Source of the DNA: Microbacteriaceae bacterium
Lineage (GTDB): Bacteria; Actinomycetota; Actinomycetes; Actinomycetales; Microbacteriaceae
Assembly: GCA_019639055.1 (NCBI GenBank)
Contig: JAHBSP010000014.1
Coordinates: 1-37,500 of the forward strand
Length of the DNA stretch: 37,500 nucleotides
Direction of reading: 5' to 3'
Shown here: positions 1-8,542 of the stretch, one piece after another
How positions within the stretch are numbered: the first letter of the stretch is position 1
How the letters are laid out: every line of letters begins with the position of its first letter
The notes under the pieces: model-generated
Told to the model about the DNA's origin: nothing
Database searches by the model: none
What the model saw: only the letters and a program-made list of their open reading frames with translations
Made by a program: the position numbers and the translations under genes

Positions 1-2631
1 AAGTTCAATTTCAAAGAGTAAATCTTCGTGGATTGGTTCCTTTTCAGGATCAACTTGTTTGCGCCAAATGTCGTAGAAGTACAAGTAATAACTGTTGTAA
101 TCCTGCCACTGTCGATCAGAGAAAATGATTTGATTTTTATCAAATTCATCAAATGAATTCAGAATGTTTGAAAGCCGCAGAATTGACCCAAAATTGGATA
201 CGAAATCTTTCTGATTAGTTTCGCCAACAATTTCCTGACCTATTGGGAACCTGTTTAGCAGCGCCTCTACCTGGGTTACATAATCGCCATAGTATTCGCG
301 GTAAGGCTTGAGAATTACTATCCCTTTTGCATCTTTATTTCCGTATAAAGCGATAGCCTCTTCAGTCTCTTTTTCAAGATTGCGAAAACTAACAATATTT
401 CCATATGTTTTGACTGAATTCAGAATTCTGTTTGTGCGAGAGAACGCCTGTATGAGTCCGTGGTATCTGAGGTTTTTATCTACATACAAGGTATTCAATG
501 TCGTTGCATCGAATCCGGTAAGGAACATGTTCACCACGATGAGAATGTCTAGCTCACGATTCTTCATCCTCATTGAAAGATCTTTATAGTATGACTGGAA
601 TCCTTCTGATTCAGTGTCCCATGATGTACCGAAATTGTCGTTGTAGTCACTAATAGCATCCGCTAAAAATTCGCGATCATCTGAGCTCAGGCCTAAAGCA
701 TCGAAAGAATCATCGTCAAGAACATCATCAATGTCTTTCTCTTCAGGGTTCGCAGCATACGAATAAATCAGACCAACTTTAAGGCGTTCAGTTTCGGGAA
801 CAGTCATTTGCTGCGCGCGAAATTGGTTGTAATAAATTTTCGCGGCTTCAATGGAAGCGGTAGCAAAGATTGCATTGAAACCATTAACTGTTGTCGCTAC
901 TTTGGTTTCTGACTTCTTTCGTTTGCTCCGAATTACTTCAGCTGTATTTGAAACAATCGTGTGTGTATATGGGCTGGAGCGTTTGGTGTGTTTATCAAAA
1001 TGATCGAGGATGTAAGTTGTTATTTTCTTTAGTCTATTCGGGTGCAGTAGAGCACTTTCGGTATCGATAGCCTCTACCTGCTTATCTTCGCCTATATGCG
1101 CTTTTACGGTGTTCGTGTAGTCAATTCGGAAGGGAAGCACATTGTTGTCATTAATAGCGTCAACGATTGAATAAATGTGCAATTGGTCACCGAAAACTTG
1201 CTCAGTAGTTGCTCTTTTATTCTTGGGACTATTCCCCATATTCTTTGCGAAGATCGGTGTGCCTGTGAAACCGAATAGGTTATAGCGTTTGAAGTTTTTG
1301 GTGATCGCTTTGTGCATATCGCCGAACTGCGAACGATGACACTCATCAAATATCATCACTATTCGTTGCTTATAGACAGGATGATCTTTGTACTTATCGA
1401 CAAATCTTGAAAGCTTTTGAATGGTGGTGATTATTATTTTTGCTTCTGGGTCTTCCAGCTGTTTTTTAAGTTCGTTTGTAGAGCTGTTTGAGTTGGCCGC
1501 ACCTTTTTGGAATTTGTCGTACTCTCGCATCGTCTGGTAGTCAAGATCTTTACGGTCGACCACAAAAAGAACTTTTTCGACATCCTGCACCCCAGTTGCG
1601 AGCTGTGCTGCTTTAAACGAGGTGAGTGTTTTACCCGAGCCGGTTGTGTGCCAAACATAGCCACCTGCTTGCGCTGTGCCTAGGGGTCTCTCTTTGTGAG
1701 AGGATTCAATCCGCTGGAGTATTTTTTCTGTTGCAGCGATTTGGTATGGACGCATTACCATCAGGTCTTGGTCAACCGTTAACACACAGTATTTAGTGAG
1801 AATGTTTAGAATTGTGTGCTTAGCAAAGAACGTCTTAGTGAATTGGTTGAGATCTTTAATCGGCTGGTTTTTTGCATCTGCCCACCAAGAAGTGAATTCA
1901 AATGAGTTGGAAACTTTTTTCTTTTTGCCATTTGAACCCTCAACATGGTGATACCTGGTGGTGTTTGAGTAATACTTTGTGAAAGTTCCGTTGGATATTA
2001 CAAAGAGTTGTGCATACTCAAACAACCCAGAACCAACCCAGAAGGCATTGTTCTGGTATTTGTTGATCTGGTTAAAAGCCTCTTTGATGTTTACTCCACG
2101 CTTTTTCAACTCGACATGGACTAGAGGCAGGCCGTTGACCAGAATAGTTACGTCATAACGGTAACTGTGTTTTGCTCCGCCCTCACCTTTTGCAACCTTA
2201 TATTGGCTTATTACTTGAAGATTATTGTTGTGAATGTGCGTCTTGTCTATCAGCCGAATGTTCTTTGAAGTGCCGTCGTCGCGATTTAATATCTGGATGT
2301 AATCAGTTTGTATTTTGCGGGCTTTTTCACGAATACCCTCATTTGCTGAAGCAATGTTCTGCTCGAAAAATCTCTTCCATTCATTCTCGGAAAAAATAAT
2401 ATCGTTCAGTTTTTCGAGCTGTTTACGAAGGTTGGGCACTAGCTCCAATTCAGTAGTGACATTCAGAATTTCATACTGTTGAGCTGCTAACTGCTTGATG
2501 AATTGAGCTTCTAATTGAGCCTCTGACTGATAGCCCTCTGAAGTAACTTTAGAAAAATCGAATTCTGCAACAACTGTGCTGTCGTTACCAACGACAATTG
2601 GGTTTATGCCCTTTGATACTGGATCCGTCAC
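1..2631 (-). CDS. hsdR: Type I restriction endonuclease subunit R (runs off the left edge)
   Basis: This is the motor and nuclease subunit of a type I restriction-modification complex. It translocates DNA with ATP and cuts unmethylated DNA away from the recognition site. I translated 877 codons without a stop or frameshift from GTG 2631 to base 1, so the C-terminal part lies outside the window. The N-terminal nuclease shows D160 and the E174-L-K176 pair of a PD-(D/E)xK fold. The helicase follows, with Walker A HTTGSGKT (about 328-335), DECH (429-432) and the GFTGTP motif near 454-459. The GTG start overlaps the hsdS1 stop by four bases (GTGA), so translation is probably coupled to hsdS1 output. 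It is the last gene of the visible hsd operon. The family assignment is secure; the recognition specificity cannot be read from it. Confidence 0.95.
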   Translation of the reverse strand, partial: MTDPVSKGINPIVVGNDSTVVAEFDFSKVTSEGYQSEAQLEAQFIKQLAAQQYEILNVTTELELVPNLRKQLEKLNDIIFSENEWKRFFEQNIASANEGIREKARKIQTDYIQILNRDDGTSKNIRLIDKTHIHNNNLQVISQYKVAKGEGGAKHSYRYDVTILVNGLPLVHVELKKRGVNIKEAFNQINKYQNNAFWVGSGLFEYAQLFVISNGTFTKYYSNTTRYHHVEGSNGKKKKVSNSFEFTSWWADAKNQPIKDLNQFTKTFFAKHTILNILTKYCVLTVDQDLMVMRPYQIAATEKILQRIESSHKERPLGTAQAGGYVWHTTGSGKTLTSFKAAQLATGVQDVEKVLFVVDRKDLDYQTMREYDKFQKGAANSNSSTNELKKQLEDPEAKIIITTIQKLSRFVDKYKDHPVYKQRIVMIFDECHRSQFGDMHKAITKNFKRYNLFGFTGTPIFAKNMGNSPKNKRATTEQVFGDQLHIYSIVDAINDNNVLPFRIDYTNTVKAHIGEDKQVEAIDTESALLHPNRLKKITTYILDHFDKHTKRSSPYTHTIVSNTAEVIRSKRKKSETKVATTVNGFNAIFATASIEAAKIYYNQFRAQQMTVPETERLKVGLIYSYAANPEEKDIDDVLDDDSFDALGLSSDDREFLADAISDYNDNFGTSWDTESEGFQSYYKDLSMRMKNRELDILIVVNMFLTGFDATTLNTLYVDKNLRYHGLIQAFSRTNRILNSVKTYGNIVSFRNLEKETEEAIALYGNKDAKGIVILKPYREYYGDYVTQVEALLNRFPIGQEIVGETNQKDFVSNFGSILRLSNILNSFDEFDKNQIIFSDRQWQDYNSYYLYFYDIWRKQVDPEKEPIHEDLLFEIEL

Positions 2632-3888
2632 GATGCTGCTTCCTCGAAACTTAGTAACCTATCTCGATAGTACTCATACTGCTTACGACGAGCCGCCAAC
2701 TCAGCAGGAAGCCCAATGCTGATGTCGTTGACAAGTGCATCGAATTTGTCGAGAATGTTCACTATTCGTTTTTGCTCTTGTAAAGGCAACAGCGGAAAGG
2801 TGAATCGCTTGAATGCACCCATATCGACCGAAGGAAAACTCGAAGTTTCAGTGTTTTCTCTGCACCATTCTGCTAGTAAATAGCAATAATAAAAAAGAAA
2901 TCTCATATCAAATTTATCTTTGTAAGCTTCGCGCAAAATAAGGCTTGTTATTTGCTGGTTTGTTATGAAAGGGACTTCAACCAATGCGTGCTCTCCTATT
3001 GTGGCTAGAGTTGAAATCATAAGTGAATTACCAGGGATAATTTTCTTGTCATTTACTGCGCTGAATGACACTTTTTGAATTGAATTTCGAAGGATTCTCC
3101 CATTAGTCCTTATGTCTTCCATTCTGAACCAAGCGACGTCTTCGCTATTCCAAAATTCATTCTTCGCTTTTGAAGGGGTGAAGCCTGTTCTTGTCTCGAA
3201 CAAATCAATCAGAGGAATCCATAGGGGGGGGGTAGCCGAGTTTTCATCAAAGGTTAAAAGCTTCTCCCTGAAAAAGGCATACTGTTTTCTCCGCGCCTCA
3301 AGCTCCGCCTCAAGCTCCGCCTCAAGCTCCGCCTCAAGTTCGGTGAAATTATCCAAAATCCTAACAATCTCTAACTGCACTGCCAGGGGGGGTAGGGACT
3401 TTGAAGCCACTCATAATTGTTTTGTTCAGATTATTAATAGTTGATGTAGAAAGAGATTTATCTAAATAATCAGAAAACAACTTACTAGTCAGTAAATGGT
3501 GAAGAAATCTGGGCGAGTGCGTTTCTTTAGTTCTTACAACACCCATAAATCCGCCAAAAGTGTGTGGCAAATCAGAGTCTATATAAGCGACCTTCCCTAT
3601 ATGCTCTCTGCTCCCGCTACCAGCGCATATGAGAATATCTCCTAGATAAAGCCTCTGGTCATCTCTTATTTTTACTTTGCTGGATAATTTTTTTACGTCA
3701 TTGAAATTTAAAGTGTTAGAAGCCAAAGTTATGTTATTAGCTCTCAACACTTGAATACGTCCATCTCCGCCTTCATCACTCTTTTTATAAGTAACGCCTC
3801 TTACATAATCAGCGGCTTCTGTAATCGGCACATATGGAACTCCATTAGGGCACATTTCTTGAATTAGATTAAATACGTCTGAAGCCAT
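2628..3888 (-). CDS. hsdS: Type I specificity subunit 1, out of frame at a C7 tract (phase-variable)
   Basis: HsdS carries two target-recognition domains (TRDs) that each read half of a bipartite site. Here the N-terminal half (3888 down to 3361, ATG start) holds TRD1 and ends a few codons past a run of seven C on the coding strand. The second half (GTG 3410 to 2628) holds the central region with ELEA repeats followed by ARRKQYAFFREKLLTF, then TRD2, then a C-terminal copy of the conserved segment (ELAARRKQYEYYRDRLLSF). Six or nine C would join the frames and give one protein of about 420 residues. A second tract of nine C just after the ELEA repeats is in frame now. The central motif resembles the IC (EcoR124-like) family. 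The start abuts the GIY-YIG stop. An assembly error in the homopolymer is the main alternative to phase variation. Confidence 0.85.
3224..3232 (-). repeat. Homopolymer tract A (nine C on the coding strand) in hsdS1
   Basis: Nine G on the plus strand, nine C in the gene, at the junction between the central conserved region and TRD2 (residues SATPPLW). Nine keeps the frame open. A change of one or two bases would leave a protein with TRD1 and the central region only. Confidence 0.85.
3261..3299. repeat. 39-bp direct repeat, copy in hsdS1 (partner 5281-5319)
   Basis: These 39 bases are identical to 5281-5319 in hsdS2. They encode the RRKQYAFFREKL segment of the central conserved region. The two copies lie in the same orientation about 2.0 kb apart, so they are a possible substrate for homologous exchange of TRDs between the two specificity genes. 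Confidence 0.85.
3295..3342 (-). repeat. Four tandem 12-bp units encoding ELEA repeats in hsdS1
   Basis: Three identical units (plus-strand gcctcaagctcc) and a fourth diverged one. In type IC enzymes such as EcoR124, the copy number of the equivalent four-residue repeat sets the spacing between the two half-sites. Copy-number change here would keep the frame and shift the spacer. Confidence 0.85.
3386..3392 (-). repeat. Homopolymer tract B (seven C on the coding strand) in hsdS1
   Basis: Seven G on the plus strand, at the end of TRD1 (residues KVPTPP). Six or nine would read on into LAVQLEIVRIL of the central region. Seven leads to a stop about seven codons later. hsdS1 is therefore off as drawn. 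Confidence 0.85.
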
Positions 3889-4713
3889 TTATTCTTCTAC
3901 CTCTGTATCAATCCACTCACTTCGTAATTGATCTAGTAATTTGCCGTCTAAGGAACCAACGCGCCAAGTAACCCAACCATTCGAAGATTGAAGACCTAGG
4001 GCAGCCGCAGCCGCACTACTAGGAGTTGAGTAAGATCTATCACCCACAGTGATCTCCCCAGTAGCTGTGACAGTTCCTGTGCTTGTGACTGCCCCTTGGG
4101 ATAAGTGCAGCTTGTCTCCAGGTCTTATCAGACCGCTGGAAAGCAAATCATTTAAAGTTACTCGTCTATTAGGTTTGCCATTAGTAGTTTTATCATCAAC
4201 CTCAAAATTCGCTCCCTCGTCTTTTTCAAATGTATCTACACCAGCCAGTCTTAGAGCACGAACTAGGGTCGGAACAAGTTCGTCTAAGGAAATTAAGAAA
4301 GATTTGGGTAGAGTTTCGTCAATATCTGCTCTGCCTTCAGAAACAGTTATATTACTCGTATTGCGAAGTTCTGCGGCTAACCGTCCTTCCAAATATCCGA
4401 TCTGCGCACTATTAAAGCCGTTTATCGTTCCTCTTTTGACTATCATGGCTCTGGTCCACTTTATTTTCGGATTTCGTTTGTGCTCAAGCAACCTGCCACG
4501 AAGTTTGATGGATTTGCCGATGTAAATCTCTGGAGTGGTGCCTTCTGATAAAAGGGTATAAATACCAGGAACTTGCCATTCTTGTTCTGATAATCTCTGC
4601 ACATCCCTTTCGAATACATATCCAACAGTCAGGGCATGAGCAGTAAATTCAACAATTATCGGTGAAGTATTGCTAGACGGAATTTGTACTTCACCAGCTG
4701 TAACCAAAGACAT
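3889..4713 (-). CDS. GIY-YIG nuclease-domain protein with C-terminal RAMA-like domain
   Basis: A 274-residue protein lying between the two hsdS genes. The GIY-YIG fold is visible as PGIY (49-52), YIG (64-66), an Arg at 72 or 74 (LRGRLLEH) and Glu109 in YLEGRLAAEL, the usual catalytic set. The C-terminal third (about 185-262) fits a RAMA or DUF4357-type domain: RPGDKL, a hydrophobic strand with TATGEI, GDRSYSTPSSAAAAALG, then NGWVTWRV. Such domains occur on methylases and restriction-related proteins. It overlaps the hsdS2 stop by one base and abuts the hsdS1 start, so it is co-transcribed. Whether it cuts DNA, assists restriction, or acts on a modified base is not known. The domain calls are by motif recognition; the RAMA call is less certain than the GIY-YIG call. 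Confidence 0.8.
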   Translation of the reverse strand: MSLVTAGEVQIPSSNTSPIIVEFTAHALTVGYVFERDVQRLSEQEWQVPGIYTLLSEGTTPEIYIGKSIKLRGRLLEHKRNPKIKWTRAMIVKRGTINGFNSAQIGYLEGRLAAELRNTSNITVSEGRADIDETLPKSFLISLDELVPTLVRALRLAGVDTFEKDEGANFEVDDKTTNGKPNRRVTLNDLLSSGLIRPGDKLHLSQGAVTSTGTVTATGEITVGDRSYSTPSSAAAAALGLQSSNGWVTWRVGSLDGKLLDQLRSEWIDTEVEE

Positions 4714-5895
4714 TAAAAGCTCCCTTCAAATGACAATAACTTTTCTCTATAGAACTCGTACTGCTTACGGCGAGCAGCCAGCTCCGCGGGAAGACCTACA
4801 CTGATGTCGCTGACCAGTGCATCGAATTTGTCGAGTATGTTGGCGAAACGTTTTTGTTCTTCTAAGGGCAATAAAGGTACAGGAATAGAATTCAAATTTT
4901 TTTGATTTAATTTCGGTTGCGTTCCTCCAGTTACAAACTGTGAAATATCAACTGTTTTTAAATAGTGGAATAAAAACCTCAAATGACACTTATCTTCAAT
5001 CGCCTCAAGGACATGTGCATGGTTATTTATCCAGACTTTGCCAGATGCCCAATTGAGCACTGGAGTCCTGTCAGAGTTTATTACGCTGCCGTCTTCTCCG
5101 ATAAGTAAGAAATCACCATCAAAAATATAATCCGCTACCCAATCTTGTATGCCATTAGCCCCAAAGTAAGGGTATTTACCTTTGTCTCTTAAAGACTTAG
5201 TTACTGGTCTTCTATACTTATCTAGATTACGAGTCAAGTCTTGCACCCCCCCCCCATCTAACATCGTGGAAAGTTAGGAGCTTCTCCCTGAAAAAGGCAT
5301 ACTGTTTTCTCCGCGCCTCTAGCTCCGCCTCTAGCTCCGCCTCTAGCTCCGCCTCTAGCTCGGTAAAATTATCTAATATTCTCACGATTTCTTGCTGAAT
5401 CTCGATAGGCGGTACAGGAATTCTAAACTTTTTGAAGCCCGACATATCTACGGAAGCAAAGCTTGATGTAGTCGTATTGTTACGACACCATTCGTCTAAA
5501 ACGAAACCATAGTAATAAACAAATTTCATATCCAATAAATCAAGAAACTTACCTTTTAGGGAAAGTGAAGTGAACCTCTGATTAGACAGGTGCGGGACTG
5601 TTATGAGTGCATGCTCTCCGATCGTTGCGGATGTAGCTACCAAAAGAGAATTAGCAGGGAATAACTTGCCACCTTTGACAGCAGTAATAGGAATGTTCTG
5701 TATTGCACTTCCTAAAACTCCGCCGTTAGCTCTTATATCTTCCATTCGAAACCAAGGAATCGTTCCTCCTGACCAAAAGGATGAATTCGACTTTGAAGGA
5801 GTATAGCCATTCTTCAATTCGAAAATATCCTGAATTTGAAAATAATCGACCCCGTTAGGGCAGTGCTCGGCGATCAGTTCATCGATTCTGCTCAT
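4713..5895 (-). CDS. hsdS: Type I specificity subunit 2, out of frame at a G10 tract (phase-variable)
   Basis: This is the second specificity subunit of the locus. The first 222 codons (ATG 5895 to 5227) hold TRD1 and the whole central region with ELEA repeats and ARRKQYAFFREKLLTF, then end in GGGARLDS just after a run of ten G. The remaining frame (5264 to 4713) holds TRD2 and the C-terminal conserved segment ELAARRKQYEFYREKLLSF. Nine or twelve G would fuse the two. The short product keeps TRD1 plus the central region, the form that in other systems can pair as a half-subunit. TRD1 here (GYTPSKSNSSFW, PWFRMEDIRANG) is clearly related to TRD2 of hsdS1 (GFTPSKAKNEFW, AWFRMEDIRTNG). The start overlaps rhuM by four bases. 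Confidence 0.85.
5246..5255 (-). repeat. Homopolymer tract C (ten G on the coding strand) in hsdS2
   Basis: Ten C on the plus strand, placed after the central region where TRD2 begins (residues VRWGGG). Nine or twelve would give the full-length subunit; ten gives the truncated form. Confidence 0.85.
5281..5319. repeat. 39-bp direct repeat, copy in hsdS2 (partner 3261-3299)
   Basis: Identical to 3261-3299 and in the same orientation. Exchange between the copies would swap TRD combinations. A deletion between them would remove the GIY-YIG gene. Confidence 0.85.
5315..5362 (-). repeat. Four tandem 12-bp units encoding ELEA repeats in hsdS2
   Basis: Four units of plus-strand gcctctagctcc, the last ending in g instead of c. 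The unit differs from that in hsdS1 by one synonymous base (Leu CTA against CTT), and the difference is shared by all copies within each gene. Confidence 0.85.
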
Positions 5896-6905
5896 TTTTT
5901 ACCCTCGATAGTGCGCTGTGTGCGCTTGATAGTTTCAAGATAAGCTTGTTCGACCTCTGTTGGCACTGAAATCATCTGGGTGCGATACTTCTCATACTCA
6001 CTCTCTGCATGTTTAACAGCTTGCTTATTACTAATTTTTCCGGCGCCGGACAAAGTCGGGGCATCCATTGCCGTAATCAACCTGTCAAGATGGGTTAACC
6101 AATCTTTCATGTAGGTGGGTTCTTGGTTCTGGGCACGGAACTCAGCAGCATCGAAATAAGCCGAAACCAGGGTGTTGAGTTTTTTTAGTTCAGTCTCGTC
6201 AAGATAGTTTTTAGCAACCGAGACCTCATACTTGCGTGGCCGGACTCCGGAAAATGTAGTGAGACCCATATTCGGTTTAGAAGCATCTGCTCGAGAAGCG
6301 ATAACTTCAGCTGCAGTGCGCCCATGGGCCGCGTAGTGGAGCTTATTCTGCACAATTTTGAAGAACTCAACTGTCTCTTCAGCGTTAGGGCTGTAATCGA
6401 TGCTCGTCGCATAAAGATCTAGAACCTGCCTGTAGAGCACCCTCTCGCTACTACGAATGTCACGTATGCGTTCAAGTAATTCACGCCAGTAATTACCGCC
6501 ACCTAGGTTCTTCAGTTTTTCATCGTTCATGGTGAAGCCCTTGACGAGATACTCACGTAAACGTCCAGTGGCCCAAATACGAAACTGTGTAGCGATTTTA
6601 CTTCTGACTCGATAACCAACCGAGATTATGAGGTCAAGGTTGTACAAAGGAATTTCACGAGAAACCTCTCGGGTCCCCTCTAACCGAACCTGTCGGGATT
6701 TCCGACAGGTTGCTTCCTCAAAAAGTTCATTTTCAGCATAAATATTCTGAATATGCTCAATAACATTTGTCCGTGATGTTTGAAAAAGTTCCGCAATTTG
6801 TTGCTGGCTTAGCCAGACAGTCTCCGAATCAATCCGAACCTCAATGGATGGCGAACCATCTTCACGCTGAAAAAGAATAATTTCACCTGATGACTCTACT
6901 GTCAT
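5892..6905 (-). CDS. RhuM-family protein within the hsd operon
   Basis: A 337-residue protein of the virulence RhuM family, often found inside type I restriction operons. The N-terminal part has a DNA-binding-like stretch ([23 protein letters not shown], about 29-51). This is followed by the family core: [26 protein letters not shown] and [16 protein letters not shown]. The C-terminal half is helical and charged. It overlaps hsdM (ATGA at 6902-6905) and hsdS2 (ATGA at 5892-5895), so it belongs to the same transcript. The name comes from a Salmonella pathogenicity-island gene; its role in restriction operons is not established. A regulatory or accessory DNA-binding role is a guess from the helix-turn-helix-like N-terminus. 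Confidence 0.85.
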   Translation of the reverse strand: MTVESSGEIILFQREDGSPSIEVRIDSETVWLSQQQIAELFQTSRTNVIEHIQNIYAENELFEEATCRKSRQVRLEGTREVSREIPLYNLDLIISVGYRVRSKIATQFRIWATGRLREYLVKGFTMNDEKLKNLGGGNYWRELLERIRDIRSSERVLYRQVLDLYATSIDYSPNAEETVEFFKIVQNKLHYAAHGRTAAEVIASRADASKPNMGLTTFSGVRPRKYEVSVAKNYLDETELKKLNTLVSAYFDAAEFRAQNQEPTYMKDWLTHLDRLITAMDAPTLSGAGKISNKQAVKHAESEYEKYRTQMISVPTEVEQAYLETIKRTQRTIEGKK

Positions 6906-8470
6906 TTAGCACCTTCCAAATCAGCAACAATCTCGTCAATAGCAGTGCGTAGCTCTGTTTGGCGAGCAACGATTCTATCGATTTCAGCGTTCAGAACTTT
7001 GATATCGATTACTTCGTGGGTATCTTCTGCTTCTACTGATGAAGAAACAGACAGGTTGTATTCCTTATCTGCAAGTGCTTCATTTGGAACCAGCTTCGCA
7101 AAATATTCAATATCCTCACGAGCGATATAAGCATCCAGAATTTTCTTCCGGTTTTCTTCGCTGAGCTTGTTGTTTTTGCCGCTCTTTACAAACTCTTTTG
7201 AAGCATCAATGAATAGCACAGAGTTATCTGCTTTTGATTTCTTCAGCACCAAAATACAAGTTGCGATTGATGTCCCAAAGAATAAATTATCCGGAAGCTG
7301 GATTACAGTGTCCACGAAGTTATTGTCTATTAGGTATTTCCTAATCTTTTGTTCAGCACCACCCCGGTACATGACTCCAGGGAACTCTACGATTGCTGCA
7401 GTGCCGTCGGTTGCCAACCAACTAAGCATGTGCATAGTGAAAGCTAGGTCAGCTTTAGATTTTGGTGCCAAAACACCTGCTGGTGCGAACCGCTCATCAT
7501 TTATTAGCAGTGGGTTGGAATCGCCCTCCCAGTTGATCGAATATGGCGGGTTTGAAACAATCGCACCAAATGGTTCGTCATCCCAATGTTTCGGATCGGT
7601 AAGAGTATTTCCTAGAGCAATATTGAACTGCTCGTAGCCGACATCGTGCAAAAACATATTAATTCTTGCCAAGTTATAGGTAGTTAGGTTGATTTCTTGA
7701 CCGAAAAAGCCTCGACGAACCTTATCCTTTCCAAGAACCTTCGCATATTGCAGCAGAAGCGACCCCGAACCACATGCCGGGTCATATACCCCATCAATCT
7801 CTGTCTTGCCGACGAGAGTGATTCGGGCAAGCAACTCAGATACTTCCTGGGGTGTGAAGAATTCTCCACCAGATTTCCCAGCGTTTGACGCATACATCGT
7901 CATCAAATATTCGTAGGCATCACCGAACGCATCAATTTGATTATCAGCGAAACTACCCATATTGAGTTTCTGTATGGTTGTGAGAATCCGCGAAAGCTTC
8001 TTATTCCGTTCCTCAACCGTATTGCCCAGTTTCGGACTGTTTACATCGAAGTCAAGAAATAGCCCTTTGAAATCATCTTCACTCTCCGTACCAATCGATG
8101 CCCCCTCGATATCAGCAAATACCCTCTGAAGAGTTTCATTCAAGTTCGGATCGCTTGCTGAGCGATTAGCGATGTTCCCGAAAAGTTCGCTCGGGTAAAT
8201 AAAGAAGCCTTTTTCACTGATGACTTCACTACGAATTTTCTCAGCCATCTCGTCAGTGATTGAAGCGTAATCAAAAGCAGTGTTCCCTGAATCGTGTTCC
8301 CACTTGTTGACATAAGCGGTCAAGTTCTCGGAAATGTAACGGTAGAAAAGGGTATTGAGCATATAGCTCTTAAAATCCCAACCATCTACACTGCCACGTA
8401 GCTCATTTGCTAATGCCCAGATGGTTTTGTGTAGTTCTGCACGTTGGGCCTCTTTTGTGGTTGGCGTCAC
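6902..8470 (-). CDS. hsdM: Type I DNA methyltransferase subunit M
   Basis: N6-adenine methyltransferase subunit that pairs with HsdS to modify the recognition site. The N-terminal helical domain ([28 protein letters not shown]) is followed by the SAM-binding motif DPACGSG (about residues 230-236) and the catalytic NPPY (about 307-310). The length of 522 is normal for the family. I chose GTG 8470 over the in-frame TTG 8476 because the ribosome-binding site GGAGG (8482-8478) lies 7 nt before GTG but only 1 nt before TTG. It is the first gene of the operon and overlaps rhuM by four bases. Being upstream of the switching specificity genes, it should be made in all phase states. Confidence 0.95.
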   Translation of the reverse strand: MTPTTKEAQRAELHKTIWALANELRGSVDGWDFKSYMLNTLFYRYISENLTAYVNKWEHDSGNTAFDYASITDEMAEKIRSEVISEKGFFIYPSELFGNIANRSASDPNLNETLQRVFADIEGASIGTESEDDFKGLFLDFDVNSPKLGNTVEERNKKLSRILTTIQKLNMGSFADNQIDAFGDAYEYLMTMYASNAGKSGGEFFTPQEVSELLARITLVGKTEIDGVYDPACGSGSLLLQYAKVLGKDKVRRGFFGQEINLTTYNLARINMFLHDVGYEQFNIALGNTLTDPKHWDDEPFGAIVSNPPYSINWEGDSNPLLINDERFAPAGVLAPKSKADLAFTMHMLSWLATDGTAAIVEFPGVMYRGGAEQKIRKYLIDNNFVDTVIQLPDNLFFGTSIATCILVLKKSKADNSVLFIDASKEFVKSGKNNKLSEENRKKILDAYIAREDIEYFAKLVPNEALADKEYNLSVSSSVEAEDTHEVIDIKVLNAEIDRIVARQTELRTAIDEIVADLEGAK

Positions 8471-8542
8471 TGCCAATCCTCCTTCTTTGCTTCTTCAGGG
8501 GGTAAATTCACTCTACCGCTAACCAACGACTACACTAAACAT
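8471..8542. promoter_or_regulatory. Divergent promoter region between hsdM and a membrane-protein gene
   Basis: On the plus strand TACACT (8531-8536) lies 6 nt before ATG 8543, which fits a -10 box for a leaderless mRNA. On the minus strand TAGAGT (8516-8511) is a possible -10 for hsdM with a weak -35 (TTAGTG) 17 nt upstream, followed by a GGAGG ribosome-binding site at 8482-8478. The assignment is by eye. Confidence 0.45.

Noticed and set aside
1104..1664. Short minus-strand frames within hsdR as signs of a broken gene
   Set aside because: The neighbouring frame reads through as an intact HsdR from 2631 to base 1; the short frames are shadows.
3295..3342. Tandem repeats as a CRISPR array
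   Set aside because: Units are 12 bp, contiguous, without spacers, and code for ELEA in HsdS.
3112..3444. Plus-strand Ser-rich frame across the hsdS repeats
   Set aside because: It is antisense to the ELEA repeats and the homopolymers; its composition only mirrors the repeat.
4049..4525. Plus-strand frame of 158 codons opposite the GIY-YIG gene
   Set aside because: No recognisable motifs; the minus strand carries a clear domain protein.
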